In this document: positions 21,624 to 31,885 of the stretch, piece by piece
Layout: each line of letters opens with the position of its first letter
Position numbering within the stretch: the stretch's first letter is position 1
DNA from: Trichomonas vaginalis G3
Taxonomy: Eukaryota; Parabasalia; Trichomonadida; Trichomonadidae
Assembly: GCF_026262505.1 (NCBI RefSeq)
Contig: NC_067204.1
Location: 13,100,522 to 13,164,521, forward strand
Direction of reading: 5' to 3'
DNA length: 64,000 bases
Notes under the pieces: generated by a model
What the model was told of the DNA's origin: nothing
Seen by the model: only the letters and a program-made list of their open reading frames with translations
Database searches by the model: none
Translations under genes and position numbers: made by a program

Positions 21624-22805
21624 ATGACTCTCAGGAGAACAACTTATGTCGAGCATCTACTCAAGAAGCCACAAAGTGAGCTCCAGATTGGCCTCTGCAA
21701 GTGTGCTGCCAATAATCAAGTCATCAACCTTGGCACTGCCGAAAATCACATGATCGACCATCTTCTTTTACCTTTATTACAGAGCAGACCAGAGTTTAAG
21801 ACATGTGATCTCTCTTATTGCTCTGCTTGCAACACTCAAAAGCTCAGACAAGCCATTGCACAGCTTTATGTCGACCACATGGGCATGAAGAATGTCAATT
21901 CCAATCAGATCTTATTTGGAAGTGGAATTGCTCATCTTCTTGAGAGAGTTGGATTTGCCCTGGCTCAGAAAGGCGACCTTGTTCTTATTCCAAAGCCTTG
22001 CTTTGGATGTTTCGAGCCAGACATGTATCCTTGCGGCTGCTCATTTGAATACATTGATCTTGATAATCTCCCAGAGAAACCACCTGAAAATGCCAGGATC
22101 CTTATTCTGACAAACCCAGGCAATCCTATTGGAGACATTATCCCTAATCAAGATAAGATTCTTAAATGGGCTTATCAGAATCCTAACCTTCATATCCTTT
22201 TAGATGACATTTACGCATTAACCATCCGCAAGGGAGAATTCACCTCAATTATGGCCCATCCAGATGTTGATTTGACAAGAACACATCATCTTTACGGCAT
22301 TTCCAAAGACTGGGGCATGGCTGGCTTCCATATTGGAATCTTCTACACTGAAAACAAAGATGTGTTTGAAACTGTTAAGCTCTGTATGGGCTGCTACTCA
22401 ATGGGAAGTGATACTCGCCAGCTCCTTGAAACAATCTACTGTAACCACGAGCTTAGAGATAAACTCATTGTAGAATCAAGGAAAGGACTCTCTCATAATA
22501 TCGGAGTTGCAGAAACATTATTGCAAGAAGGCGGAATTAAATTCAATCATTGCGATGGTTCCTTGTTTATCATGATTGATCTGACAGACATTGCCCATAA
22601 TAAGGAAGAAGAAAAGAAGATTTGGTTGGATCTCATTGAAAGATTCAACGTCCATATCCTTCCTGGAGCAAATGGTTTCAGATATCCAATTCCAGGTTGG
22701 TACAGACTTTGCTTCTCTGTCGACGAGCAGAAGCTTCGCAATGGCATTGCTGCTTTGATCAAGGGCGTCAAAACAATTCGCGCAGAAAATTCTTTATATT
22801 TTTAA
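21624..22805 (+). CDS. Fold-type I PLP aminotransferase, ACC-synthase-like
   Basis: 393 residues, full length for class I/II aminotransferases. Enzymes of this group use pyridoxal phosphate to exchange amino groups between amino and keto acids; the ACC-synthase-like branch is identified by NLGTAENHM (about residues 35-43), which parallels the NLGMAENQL motif. Key residues are visible: N167 in NPGNPIG, D194 and Y197 in LDDIYA, the Schiff-base lysine K228 in YGISKDWGMAGF, and R361 in WYRLCFS, which would bind the substrate carboxylate. The gene is markedly richer in G+C than its flanks, suggesting selected codon use and good expression. The stop is TAA followed by A, a common trichomonad arrangement. 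It is intronless and undamaged. The real substrate (alanine, aromatic or other) cannot be told from sequence; true ACC synthase activity is unlikely in a protist of this kind. Confidence 0.92.
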   Translation: MTLRRTTYVEHLLKKPQSELQIGLCKCAANNQVINLGTAENHMIDHLLLPLLQSRPEFKTCDLSYCSACNTQKLRQAIAQLYVDHMGMKNVNSNQILFGSGIAHLLERVGFALAQKGDLVLIPKPCFGCFEPDMYPCGCSFEYIDLDNLPEKPPENARILILTNPGNPIGDIIPNQDKILKWAYQNPNLHILLDDIYALTIRKGEFTSIMAHPDVDLTRTHHLYGISKDWGMAGFHIGIFYTENKDVFETVKLCMGCYSMGSDTRQLLETIYCNHELRDKLIVESRKGLSHNIGVAETLLQEGGIKFNHCDGSLFIMIDLTDIAHNKEEEKKIWLDLIERFNVHILPGANGFRYPIPGWYRLCFSVDEQKLRNGIAALIKGVKTIRAENSLYF

Positions 22806-24946
22806 AAACTTAGTCTTTCTATTAACTTTACTGATTTTCAATTTAGCTTCTCAAAAGACCTCAATTCATATTATTATAAAAGTTATATTTTTGTAACCTG
22901 TGGAAAAATATAAAATTATACAGGAGAAATTTATATTATATAAGGGCTCTGTATATGGAATTGGTAAAGTATCGTTTAATTACGCACTATAAACATTTTA
23001 CCTTTTATGAATAGTACTATAAATCGTGGATGAACAACAAAACGAAAAGAAATAAGGTAATTGTTATTGAAATTTTATGCAATACGTTTCTGTCTGTTTG
23101 ATTTTGTATTAATTCTCAGAATAACAGCTGGGAGCAAATGATTTATTGCTTATGATGGATGAAAACAATAACTTTTATATGTCCATTGTTTGAAATTGTT
23201 ATTAAATATCTTTGGTATCTTGTATCAGCTCCAACGGCTTTTAGATAGCATAAAAGAAAAACACTTTATGCTAATGAAGGGGGAGAAATACCCTTTTGAA
23301 TGAATATTTTAGACTAAAAAAGTGGCACCTGAGTATATTGTTTCTGCTTTATCTGATCATCGAAACGGAATCGATCCATGTTATTCGTATAAAACAATGA
23401 TATACTAGGGATCAAAGAATATTAATATTGCCAAAATCCAATTATTCGATGTTCAACACATCATATCTTCCATTTAAGTTGATACCTTTATTTTTTCGAA
23501 ATATTACAACAGTAGCAACCTCACGTATTACCAATGATAACCAAAGTACTATTTTGGCATAATAAATTTAAAACGATATTGAAACAACAGATTGACTAGT
23601 CATTCTGATATAGTTTTATACATACTATCAGGTTATAAAATCACAAATGTCTTAGCTTAACTTCCGTTTGATTATGAGATACAGATCTAATGTTACTTGT
23701 TCTGTAGCAATAGTCACTAACTGATAACATGATTATAATGAGAAGTCTAAATGAGCGAGTTTTATACACATTTTATTCAGATTTATTATCGAAATGCAAA
23801 TCACAATATATATCTTGAACTTACTTGTTAATAAAATCATGATTTTATTTATTATTTTCTAGATGTTTACTATGGTTTCTAAAAATGTGAAGCAAATCCT
23901 TAGTTTGAACAAGAAATATTTTTATATAATTAATAGTAGCTAGTTATCTATATAGAATTATATACTGTATTTGATAACAAACTATGACTAATTTAAAATT
24001 TTGGAAAATATGCTTCTTTTATATATCATTGAAAAATAATTATTTAATTCTACTGTATAATTGACATATTTTAGTAGAAAAATTATAGAATAACAAAAAT
24101 AAAATTGCTTCGGCGATTTATAACACAACAAAAATGCTTTGTTCCTCGATAAATTTTAAATTTTCAAAATTTTTAACCTCATTTTTCCAAAAAAAATCAA
24201 GAATTGAAAAAAACGTTTTCATTTTCTAGAAAATTACAAAGGAATTTTCAAAAACAGAAAAAATTTGGAGAAATTCACCAAGGATAGATTCATTCCATGG
24301 GTCAAAGACAATTGCTTTCAAGCAAAAAAGCCTCGAAAGTTTTAAATATTGATATCGATTTTCATCAATCACTTAATGTCGATTGTTTACATTCATTAGT
24401 ATCGCATATTATTAAATTATAATACATATGAACATTCTATTAATCGTATTTGAAACTTATCAAAATTTCGCACAATTTAACAATACTCCAACTATCATAC
24501 ACAGCTCTCATTACCACAATCTCATTCTAAGAAGAAATGATTAATAAGATCTAAGATTTAACGATTTATTTACCCATTTCTAAAAATATTTTTAATTATA
24601 AATCCTTATTTGTGCATATTTTATATGTAGATGCAGATAAAAAACAAGGGGAGTGTTAATTCAAAAAATACCTGAAAAAGTACATAATTAAGGAAAATAT
24701 GATTTTTTTTTCATAAAAAATAACGGGTTTGATGACCAATAGTATGTAGAAAATGAACTAAAATTTCATGCTATTTATATTTTACCATGTTTTTAAAGTC
24801 TCTTTATAAATTTGAAGGATGAATTAAGGTTTGTTGTTATGTAAAGAAGTCGATTCATTATAACAATTATAGGCAATCTCAAATATATCTTTAGATCCAA
24901 GTTAAATCTCTTAATTTCAAAATTATTGCATAACATTCTTTCAAAA
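22806..24946. other. Gene-poor AT-rich region
   Basis: No ORF of note, repeat or RNA gene recognised. Confidence 0.5.
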
Positions 24947-25552
24947 TTAATCAGAAATAAATACATTTAGAAGCGACAAGGGAATTGAAAGTCTATAATT
25001 GAACTTTTCAGTACAAAAAACAAAAATTGGATCTAAATAATTCATAATTGATAAACTGCTCAATTCAATCCACAAATCAACATAGCTGGCATTTTTACCC
25101 CAAAAAGGCATACCTGGTCTATAGTATGGATCAATCGCCCCCAAGGGATAATTCCATGATCGATTTGTATCATCGCATACGTATAAAGAAGACCAGTTAC
25201 TCGGGGATGTTAGTACATGAATGCCGCCAAAGTGAGACCAAGTACCGGTTTTGTTCAAAATGGTAAAACCGGCTGCTTGTGGGTTAGTATCAGTGAAGTA
25301 GGATTGTTGGTGGAAATTAATATATTGCGGAATTTGGGGAATTTCGTATATTAATGAGTAATAACTATTAGTACCGTCTGTTAGTTTAAACTTTTCATCG
25401 ATAACATTTAATATTGAAAAGAGGTTTCTATCTAAAGAATAGTTTCCCTCTTGTTTATTCTTAAAAAAGCCTGCTTTTGAGTTATGATGAAAGATTTTAA
25501 GCCAAATAGACTCATTATAGTGAATTACATCATAACCGTATACTTTAACCAC
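24947..25552 (-). CDS. Hypothetical protein, 201 aa, possible carbohydrate-binding-like fold
   Basis: The middle and C-terminal parts are rich in Trp, Gly, Pro and aromatic residues (GTWSHFGGIHVLTSP, NRSWNYPLGAIDPYYRPG, VDLWIELSSL), a pattern seen in beta-sandwich or surface-binding domains. The segment ending in VDLWIEL resembles the last strand of galactose-binding-like domains; this is weak. It has no signal peptide at the chosen start, and the frame upstream of 25552 does not offer an obvious better start, so it may be a truncated copy of a longer gene. Function is not assigned. Confidence 0.4.
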   Translation of the reverse strand: MVKVYGYDVIHYNESIWLKIFHHNSKAGFFKNKQEGNYSLDRNLFSILNVIDEKFKLTDGTNSYYSLIYEIPQIPQYINFHQQSYFTDTNPQAAGFTILNKTGTWSHFGGIHVLTSPSNWSSLYVCDDTNRSWNYPLGAIDPYYRPGMPFWGKNASYVDLWIELSSLSIMNYLDPIFVFCTEKFNYRLSIPLSLLNVFISD

Positions 25553-26309
25553 GTCTGGATGTAATATATATGGTTCTCCATTATAGTCACTCAGTTAATT
25601 CCACTTAAATTTCGGTTTCTTATTTTTAGAGTGAGCGGAACAGACCCTTCTCTAAGCGAGGAAAAATCTGTCAAAGGCAGGAAAATCATGTCGAAGAGAC
25701 GATGTAAATACCTTACTTGCCTTCCTTATAGAAATTAAATCTATTGACTAAAATTTGCTAATAAAAAGGATCAAAATATCAAAATAAATGTTTATTCATA
25801 ACAGACTTTGATTTAATTAGCAATATGAATTCATTTCAAGCTGAAAAACGTGAGTTATTATTAAGATTTGTGAAAAATCATCAAAATTAGGTGTTTTGGA
25901 CAATTAACACTTTCGTCAAGTATACATCATAAGAGTACCTTTGTACTACACCTTCTCTGAATTATATTTGGAAATGATTGAAATTTCAATGGAAAAAAAT
26001 CCGTATAAAAACGCACCTCATTAATAGATTATGAACAAAAAAGCAGATCAAGAATATCTACAGATATCTGACGAATTGTATGGAAGCAGATTTCAAGTTG
26101 AAGTCTTTTGGAAATATCTGATATGTGTTGCCCAAGATGGAAATATATACTTCTTCTCCAATCAATATCAGATATCCTGAACTCAGGACAATATTAAAAA
26201 TGTAATGGGGAAGTAAAATTGAGAGAGGTAAGAGTGCAATTATGTCCATTGAAAGTTAGCCTTAAACATAATTAAAAATCAACCTTAAACACCAGAATTG
26301 AAGGTCATG
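25553..26309. other. Intergenic, no feature seen
   Basis: AT-rich sequence left of the presumed old transposon terminus; only short ORFs. Confidence 0.4.
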
Positions 26310-26484
26310 CCATGTGGGGGTAAACAGAGTAGGGGTAATTTTAGCTAAAAGTGACACACCCGTGAAGGGTGTGATTACCGATCGGTAATTTCGACAGTTT
26401 AGAATTTAAAATTTTTTATGGAACTGTTGCGAGTTTCATAAAGAATTTAAGGAATATAACCAAAGATTTGAATCAAAATCTTAG

Positions 26485-26590
26485 ACCTAAGCCGCTCGAT
26501 TCGCTCGCGGCTTCCGCGAATTACAGATCAGCAAAGATTTGAATCAAAATCTTCGAACTAAGCCGATCGCTTCGCTCGCGGCTTTCTTTA
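26485..26590. repeat. Two copies of a hairpin unit (GCCG...CGGC)
   Basis: Two ~72-bp units each carry CAAAGATTTGAATCAAAATC followed by a CTAAGCCG...TTCGCTCGCGGCTT stem-loop. Four related units occur at 55588-55832. Confidence 0.75.
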
Positions 26591-26785
26591 TTATTTTAAA
26601 TTTGCATATTTCCATCAAAAGTTCATAAGGTAAAAAATTTCGTTTATATTATTGCAAAATAAAATCTTCATTATCAAAATAATATTAAATGATAATATAA
26701 TATAATTTATAAACAACTATTATTTAATAAAGTTTAATTGCCAAGGTTCATCTAATTTTTTGATTTTTAATGTTTTATGAATTTT

Positions 26786-26860
26786 AAAAAAAAAAAAAAA
26801 AAAAAGGTAGTGGGGCTTCCAGGCACTTCGTGCCCTCTAGCCCTGAAGATGTTTAGTATA
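26786..26860. repeat. Polinton left terminal inverted repeat
   Basis: Begins with 20 A, then GGTAGTGGGGCTTCCAGGC, and ends near TTTAGTATA. Just inside it, a 34-bp segment (ending GTTTTTATTCGG) is directly duplicated at about 26845-26878 and 26889-26922. Confidence 0.9.
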
Positions 26861-27049
26861 AATGAAGTTTTTATTCGGAGGGCTTCCCGAAGATGTTTAG
26901 TATAAATGAAGTTTTTATTCGGAAAATTGTTAGTCTTCTGGGTCGAAAACATTATATAATGTTTCACTTTTCACAAATTATATATGTTTTCATGTTTTGT
27001 CACTTTTCTGTCACTTTTCAGGAAAAAACATTTTTATTATTATATATAA

Positions 27050-27868
27050 ATGAATTTTACAAAACCACCGTTACCGTTCTTTGGAAATAAGGGTAAATGT
27101 AAAGATATTATATTGAGAGAACTTAAGAAACTACCGAATGGTCTAACATTTGTAGATTTGTTCGGTGGAAGTTTCTATATATCCCATTTGTGCCATACAA
27201 TATTCCCAGACTCAAAGATTATATGCAATGACTTCGACAACTATATGGACCGTCTCAAACATATACCAGACACAAACAATATATTGAAAGCGTTAAAAGA
27301 AAAGATACCTATAGGTAAGATGGAACGTATACCATTAGATAAGAAAAATATTGTGAGAGAGGTTTTGAAAAAAGCAGAATATATAGACTGGGATAGTATA
27401 TCTGCTAGACTATTATATAGTGGTTCTATAAGAGTTCATGACATTGAAACACTTATGTCAAAAGTTTTATATCTTAACTATACAAATGTTTTCAAAGAGG
27501 ACATAGAAAAATATATTGAGGGTATAGAGTTTGTGAGATGTCATTGGACAGAGTTGTATGAAAAATATAAAGACAAGGAAAATGTTTTCTTTATAGTGGA
27601 CCCGCCGTTCTATAACACATGGGATTTTCAATACCAAGTAGACTGGACTTTGAGAGACTCTTTAGAAACTTTAGACGTTTTACATAACTGTCCATGCTTT
27701 TACTTTACATCCGATAAAAGTGGTTTGGAAACCGTTATGAGATGGTTAGAGGACATACATGACTATGAGTTTAGATATGACAAGATAGAATATGAGAGAG
27801 GTCCTATAAACCGGAGAAAGTGTCATAACAAAGAAATTTTATTAGTAAGTAAATGTGGTTTGAAATAG
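27050..27868 (+). CDS. DNA N6-adenine methyltransferase (Dam family), Polinton
   Basis: 272 residues, close to the usual Dam-type length. Such enzymes transfer a methyl group from S-adenosylmethionine to adenine in DNA. Visible motifs in order are PFFGNKGK (9-16, the AdoMet-binding F-x-G-x-K motif near the N-terminus), VDLFGGSF (35-42), CNDFDNY (59-65), and the catalytic DPPF (184-187, in VDPPFYNTW). A phage/virus origin is likely. In an element it could mark its own DNA against host or rival nucleases; this is inference. It is the leftmost gene of the element, read inwards, and overlaps the following small ORF. Confidence 0.9.
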   Translation: MNFTKPPLPFFGNKGKCKDIILRELKKLPNGLTFVDLFGGSFYISHLCHTIFPDSKIICNDFDNYMDRLKHIPDTNNILKALKEKIPIGKMERIPLDKKNIVREVLKKAEYIDWDSISARLLYSGSIRVHDIETLMSKVLYLNYTNVFKEDIEKYIEGIEFVRCHWTELYEKYKDKENVFFIVDPPFYNTWDFQYQVDWTLRDSLETLDVLHNCPCFYFTSDKSGLETVMRWLEDIHDYEFRYDKIEYERGPINRRKCHNKEILLVSKCGLK

Positions 27869-27984
27869 GACTACTTGTTTTAGGTTTTTTCCATTGTGTC
27901 ATTTATTTATTTGACGTGGCAGAAAAGTACAGAGAATATGAAGATGAACCAATGCCTGCAAATGTTCAGTATATGTACTCGTAA
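27853..27984 (+). CDS. 43-aa single-pass membrane protein, Polinton
   Basis: ATG overlaps the end of the methyltransferase gene. Residues 5-20 (IGLLVLGFFHCVIYLF) form one hydrophobic segment, followed by a charged tail (DVAEKYREYEDEP). Small membrane proteins are common in virus-like elements. Support is the clean frame, the overlap and the next gene's promoter motif right behind its stop. Confidence 0.5.
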   Translation: MWFEIGLLVLGFFHCVIYLFDVAEKYREYEDEPMPANVQYMYS

Positions 27985-28007
27985 GAGATATTTTTATCTA
28001 ATATTAA

Positions 28008-28370
28008 ATGGACGCACAGAACTTAGCGAATGCACAGCAACCTGGACAACCAAACCCAGAGAATATTCCAAATGAAGTTAGAATACAAACTGCAATGGCA
28101 AACTATGGTCAAGTGCCAACAGATGTACAAATGCAAACTGCCATGTCAAATGACGCTGCGTTAGGTTTGCCACCATGGTATGCAAATATGAGATGGAAAG
28201 AGTTTTATACAAACCCTGAAGTGGGATATAAACAACTTTATGCAGATGACGCGAACACAGGAGTTGACCCAGAATATGTTTTCTACCAGAGGAGAAACAG
28301 AATGTATGAGCTCCAGTTAAAGAATGCTATGGAACTCAACAGGAAACGTAAGAGACTAGGTGGACATTAG
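28008..28370 (+). CDS. Hypothetical 120-aa protein, Polinton
   Basis: Gln/Asn/Pro-rich N-terminus with two near-repeats (EVRIQTAMANYGQVP and DVQMQTAMSNDAALG), then an aromatic region (LPPWYANMRWKEFY) and a basic C-terminus (RKRKRLGG). Preceded at 15-20 nt by the promoter-like TATTTTTATCTAATATTAA. Possibly a virion or DNA-associated protein; not recognised. Confidence 0.55.
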   Translation: MDAQNLANAQQPGQPNPENIPNEVRIQTAMANYGQVPTDVQMQTAMSNDAALGLPPWYANMRWKEFYTNPEVGYKQLYADDANTGVDPEYVFYQRRNRMYELQLKNAMELNRKRKRLGGH

Positions 28371-28388
28371 ATTTTTACATATAGTAAA

Positions 28389-28631
28389 ATGGGTTTCTTC
28401 AGTAGTATTGGAAACTTCTTCAGAAGAGTTGGAAGAGGTATATGGAATGGAATAAAAACCGTAGGAAGAGGAATTTGGAACGGAGTCAAAAATATTGGTA
28501 AAAGAGTAGGTCAGTTTGTTGGTATTATACCTAAAGACCCTGAACCAGAAGAACAAGCTCCTGTCATACAACAGCCTGAACCTGCACCACAGTCTAGTTG
28601 GCAACCAAATCCAACACCTCAACCGTATTAA
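28389..28631 (+). CDS. Small basic amphipathic protein, Polinton
   Basis: 80 residues. The N-terminal half has a tandem pattern of VGRGIWNGIKT and VGRGIWNGVKN, basic and tryptophan-containing, with G-F-F at the start; the C-terminal half is Pro/Gln-rich. This resembles membrane-active or DNA-binding minor virion peptides. ATTTTTACATATAGTAAA directly precedes the ATG. Similar in style to the ORF at window position 1-153. Confidence 0.55.
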   Translation: MGFFSSIGNFFRRVGRGIWNGIKTVGRGIWNGVKNIGKRVGQFVGIIPKDPEPEEQAPVIQQPEPAPQSSWQPNPTPQPY

Positions 28632-28635
28632 AAAA

Positions 28636-29484
28636 TTATATTTTTACCGTTCGATAGTAGTTGTATATGAAACTAAGTTCTAAGTAAAACGCATGGTATA
28701 ATGGAATTATTCTTTTTCTTCCATCTGTAGTAAACCATACTTGAAAGTCTGAAATACTTCCACTTGGTGGTTCGTATAACTTTGTAGGTTTTTCGTAAAA
28801 GTCATTTGCCAAGCATAAGAAAGAGTTTTGGGCGCCAGAAAATGAAGCATGAACAATAATAGCATCTTGGTCGAAAACATTTTCATATGTTCCATTAGGG
28901 TTTTCGACTTCATAAAAGTCTGGGTGTACTGGATATGCTGCAGGCTGATTTAACATCCTCATAAATCTATACCATGCCAAGTTGTTATATTTTGTAGAAA
29001 TATAAACGTTTTCTCCAAGGTCTTCTATTCTATTGATTTTAACAGTTGCATTTTTCCTGTCATAAATAATATCGAGATGGTATTCTCCTTCGTCAATGTT
29101 ATACTGGTTTGCATATTCGATATAGATATCGTTTATTTTTTCTTGAAAAGCTTGAAGAGTTGTTTCTAAGTTTACAAGCAAACTAACTTGTAAAAGTTTT
29201 CCCTGTTCAAATTTCTCATACATACGTTTTTCTTTGTTATAGTATCGAACTTCAAAACCGACTGTAAATGGAAAACCATGTATGGCTTCTGAAATGAACT
29301 TCATTCTACGAAAGCCAATAGCTTTTGTGACGGATGGGTCTCTTAACCATCTTAACGGGTAGTCAAAACGATAGCCTTCATGCTTTACGGTCTCTGTCTC
29401 AAACTTTTGACCGACATTAGTAAAAAGTTCATCTAATGGTTTAGTTGTAGCAACTCTAGAATTTTCTTTTTCTATTGAAAGCAT
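28636..29484 (-). CDS. 282-aa structural-type protein, copy A, Polinton
   Basis: Strongly similar to the second copy at about 33.9-34.8 kb: both share VFDxxxxxxHASFS, NSFLC-[LI]-x-x-DFY, KxYEPPS and SDFQVWFTT followed by a PLY-x-x-FYLELSFIYNY end. Mostly beta-strand-rich, with no catalytic motif, consistent with a capsid-associated or attachment protein, but the family is not one I can name. It faces the fibre gene across an 18-nt bidirectional promoter-like spacer. Confidence 0.6.
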   Translation of the reverse strand: MLSIEKENSRVATTKPLDELFTNVGQKFETETVKHEGYRFDYPLRWLRDPSVTKAIGFRRMKFISEAIHGFPFTVGFEVRYYNKEKRMYEKFEQGKLLQVSLLVNLETTLQAFQEKINDIYIEYANQYNIDEGEYHLDIIYDRKNATVKINRIEDLGENVYISTKYNNLAWYRFMRMLNQPAAYPVHPDFYEVENPNGTYENVFDQDAIIVHASFSGAQNSFLCLANDFYEKPTKLYEPPSGSISDFQVWFTTDGRKRIIPLYHAFYLELSFIYNYYRTVKI

Positions 29485-29502
29485 ATTTTATCTAGAATAA
29501 AA
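29485..29502. promoter_or_regulatory. Bidirectional promoter-like spacer
   Basis: Only 18 nt (ATTTTATCTAGAATAAAA) separate two divergent start codons. On either strand it reads as a T-run, a central CTA/TAG core and an A-run ending at ATG, the motif found before most genes of the element. Confidence 0.6.
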
Positions 29503-30912
29503 ATGTCAAATGAAACAGCGTCTATGAGAGAAATACAACACAACCGACAACTCATTATACAAGCTCTAAATAAGAACACAACAAACTTTTCAAACTATTC
29601 TAAGATATCTGAGTCATTGAAAGAAGGAAACTTAAAACTGACATTAAACCCAATGACAGATGAGTTTCTGTTTCAAGACAATAAGAACCATACTGTCTGT
29701 ATAAATCCAACAAAAGGAACTTTAAACGAGAAACCTATAAATGAACTTCTTTTGAAAGCAGATGTTGACAACAAAGCTGACAAAGAATATGTAGACGATG
29801 CAATAGCAAAAGAAGAAGAAAGAGCTAACAATGCTTATGCAACAAAAGAACATACTCATCCTGAACTAGCAGACAAAACATATGTTGACAATAAAATGTC
29901 AAGTGAAGTGACAAGAGCTGAAAACGAATATTCTAAAAAGACTCATATACATTCTATATCTGAAATAACAGACTTAAACGTTAGCCTTGAAAAGAAAGCG
30001 GATAAGGAATATGTGGCTAGTAAGTTAGAGAAGAAAGCAGATAAGGAATATGTGGATGAAAAAGATAACGAAATGAAAGAAAGGGTTGACTGGTATCATG
30101 AATGGACATCGAAGATTTTAAAAACTAAAGCCGATACAGGATGGGTTTCAGGATGTTTAGACCTTAAAGCAGATAAAACTTATATTAACGATGAGTTAGA
30201 GAAGAAAGCAAATAAGACTCATACACATGAATTCTTCACAACTGTTGGTATAGAAAGTATTGAAGGAACGGTTGAAGGAACTGGTGGGGATGCATTATAT
30301 TGTAAACCTCCTAACTTTCCACAAGGTTTAACATCGGATGACGACATAACGACGATGAGAAACATTAGATGTAAAGATGTTTATGTCATGAAGGATGAAC
30401 ATAATATTAAATTCACTGCTCAAGATTTATATGACAAGAAAGCAGACAAAACAGAGCTTCAAACATTAAAGACAGAAATACTTCAAACATTATATCCTAT
30501 AGGCTCTATTTATACGTCAATGAACTCTACCAGACCAGAAACAGTTCTGGGTTTTGGAACTTGGACTCAAATAGTCGACAGGTTTTTGTATTGTGCAAAC
30601 TCTTCAAAGGAAACAGGTGGAAGTAAAACGATTTCAGGTGAAAATTTACCTGCACACAGTCACTACATAGATTTAAGTACATCTCAAGCAGGTTGGCATA
30701 AGCATAGATATTGGGATTGGTCAGCAATGACAAAAGGTAAAGGATATGATGTTAAAGACAACGTTAAGTTTGCTATAAATTGTTACTGGAGTAACACTGA
30801 GGGAGGAGGAAACCATACACATCGCGTTTCAGGATATACGCAAACAACGGGACAAAGTAAAGACTACATGCCACCTTACATGACAGTTTACGCATGGTAT
30901 AGAATTGCTTAG
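29503..30912 (+). CDS. Tail-fibre-like protein with phage tail-collar C-terminus, Polinton
   Basis: 469 residues. Residues about 85-260 hold repeated KADKEYVD and AT/SKKTHTH(P/I) units, typical of trimeric phage fibre shafts. The C-terminal ~150 residues contain YPIGSIYTSMNSTRPETVLG, then GFGTWTQI, and a histidine-rich NLPAHSH ... GWHKH ... GGNHTHRV region ending PPYMTVYAWYRI, the signature of phage tail-collar or short-tail-fibre tips. Its likely role is an attachment spike. This fibre type is well known in tailed phages and large DNA viruses, so lateral origin is likely. Confidence 0.85.
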   Translation: MSNETASMREIQHNRQLIIQALNKNTTNFSNYSKISESLKEGNLKLTLNPMTDEFLFQDNKNHTVCINPTKGTLNEKPINELLLKADVDNKADKEYVDDAIAKEEERANNAYATKEHTHPELADKTYVDNKMSSEVTRAENEYSKKTHIHSISEITDLNVSLEKKADKEYVASKLEKKADKEYVDEKDNEMKERVDWYHEWTSKILKTKADTGWVSGCLDLKADKTYINDELEKKANKTHTHEFFTTVGIESIEGTVEGTGGDALYCKPPNFPQGLTSDDDITTMRNIRCKDVYVMKDEHNIKFTAQDLYDKKADKTELQTLKTEILQTLYPIGSIYTSMNSTRPETVLGFGTWTQIVDRFLYCANSSKETGGSKTISGENLPAHSHYIDLSTSQAGWHKHRYWDWSAMTKGKGYDVKDNVKFAINCYWSNTEGGGNHTHRVSGYTQTTGQSKDYMPPYMTVYAWYRIA

Positions 30913-31868
30913 TCGTCATTTTCAACTTCTTTAGCATATTCGTCAGGAGTTGTCTTATATTTGTTAGGAACTGTCTTTGAAAGTATACCACCTTGAACTT
31001 TGACAAGTTTGAAACGAGGTCTGACAATAGTAGTTTTATCTTCTGCTTGCAGTGTGTACATTTTGCCATGTTTGCCTAAAACTTCATAATATTCTCTTGT
31101 ATACTTTCTTCTATTTTTACGAACACGAATGTGAGTACCTGTCGGGTTCCCATTGTTGTCATAGTCAATAGTATTTTCATATGGGTCGCGTTTAGGTATT
31201 TCTATTTTTACTTTGTCACCTTTCTGAAGTTTGAAGCCCGGCATTCTTTCTTGTTTGTCTCTTTTGACTAAATTATTAAATATATAGTCTTTCTCTAAGT
31301 CAGGGTTGTTTTTCATTTCTTCGGGGGAGTGGTTTCCCAAACCTTTTTGTTTACGGTTATTGTAAATATTTAAAACTTGTCTCATCTTTGCCATGGAGAA
31401 GTGTCTATACTTGTCGTCATATGACATTTCATTTGCTTCACCACCTTGTGGTTGGTTTAAGTCTCTTAACATTTTTATACAACCGTCAATGACACCAAGA
31501 GCAGAATGGTTTTGGTCGACAATGAAATATTGGTTTACATTTTTTGAACGCAGATAGTTTTTAATATCATCTGATTTGAAAGAACTTTCACAGTCAGATG
31601 TCAGTTTTGTTGGATGGTATTTGTCAACGAATATTGTCAAAGCAGTTTTCACATCTAAAATATTTTTGGACCATAATGGTATGGCTTCACAGTATCTTGT
31701 GTTTTGACCGACAAATATTAGCCAGTATGGTGGTCCATCTTCTCTATACCTCGGAATGTTTTCCAAGATATCCATAAACCAAGCATTTGGTGTTGAACTA
31801 AAGATTTTTACCATGAGTGCTTTCTTTGTTGCCTTAGAAACATAGGGGTCCTTGTTCGGATTCGTCAT
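30909..31868 (-). CDS. Retroviral-type integrase (rve), Polinton
   Basis: 319 residues. The core has acidic residues at D33 (AWFMDIL) and D92 (LTSDCESSF), and another in the HSALGVIDG stretch near 128, in the spacing of the RNase H-like integrase fold. The C-terminal half (about 225-300) is basic and beta-rich (KLQKGDKVKIEIPKRDP, KYTREYYEVLGKHGKMYTLQ), resembling the SH3/chromo-like DNA-binding region of these integrases. Polinton integrases insert the element with short target duplications, matching the 5-bp ATTTT here. The last codons overlap the fibre gene end to end. Confidence 0.85.
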   Translation of the reverse strand: MTNPNKDPYVSKATKKALMVKIFSSTPNAWFMDILENIPRYREDGPPYWLIFVGQNTRYCEAIPLWSKNILDVKTALTIFVDKYHPTKLTSDCESSFKSDDIKNYLRSKNVNQYFIVDQNHSALGVIDGCIKMLRDLNQPQGGEANEMSYDDKYRHFSMAKMRQVLNIYNNRKQKGLGNHSPEEMKNNPDLEKDYIFNNLVKRDKQERMPGFKLQKGDKVKIEIPKRDPYENTIDYDNNGNPTGTHIRVRKNRRKYTREYYEVLGKHGKMYTLQAEDKTTIVRPRFKLVKVQGGILSKTVPNKYKTTPDEYAKEVENDD

Positions 31869-31885
31869 TTTTTATCCTATAAGAA
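31869..31885. promoter_or_regulatory. Bidirectional promoter-like spacer
   Basis: 17 nt (TTTTTATCCTATAAGAA) between divergent ATGs of the integrase and the next small gene; it shows the same T-run, CTA/TAG core and A-run on both strands. Confidence 0.6.

Noticed and set aside
26786-26806. Poly(A) tail of a retroposon
   Set aside because: The A-run has an exact inverted partner (T-run) at 51865-51883 and belongs to the Polinton terminal repeats.
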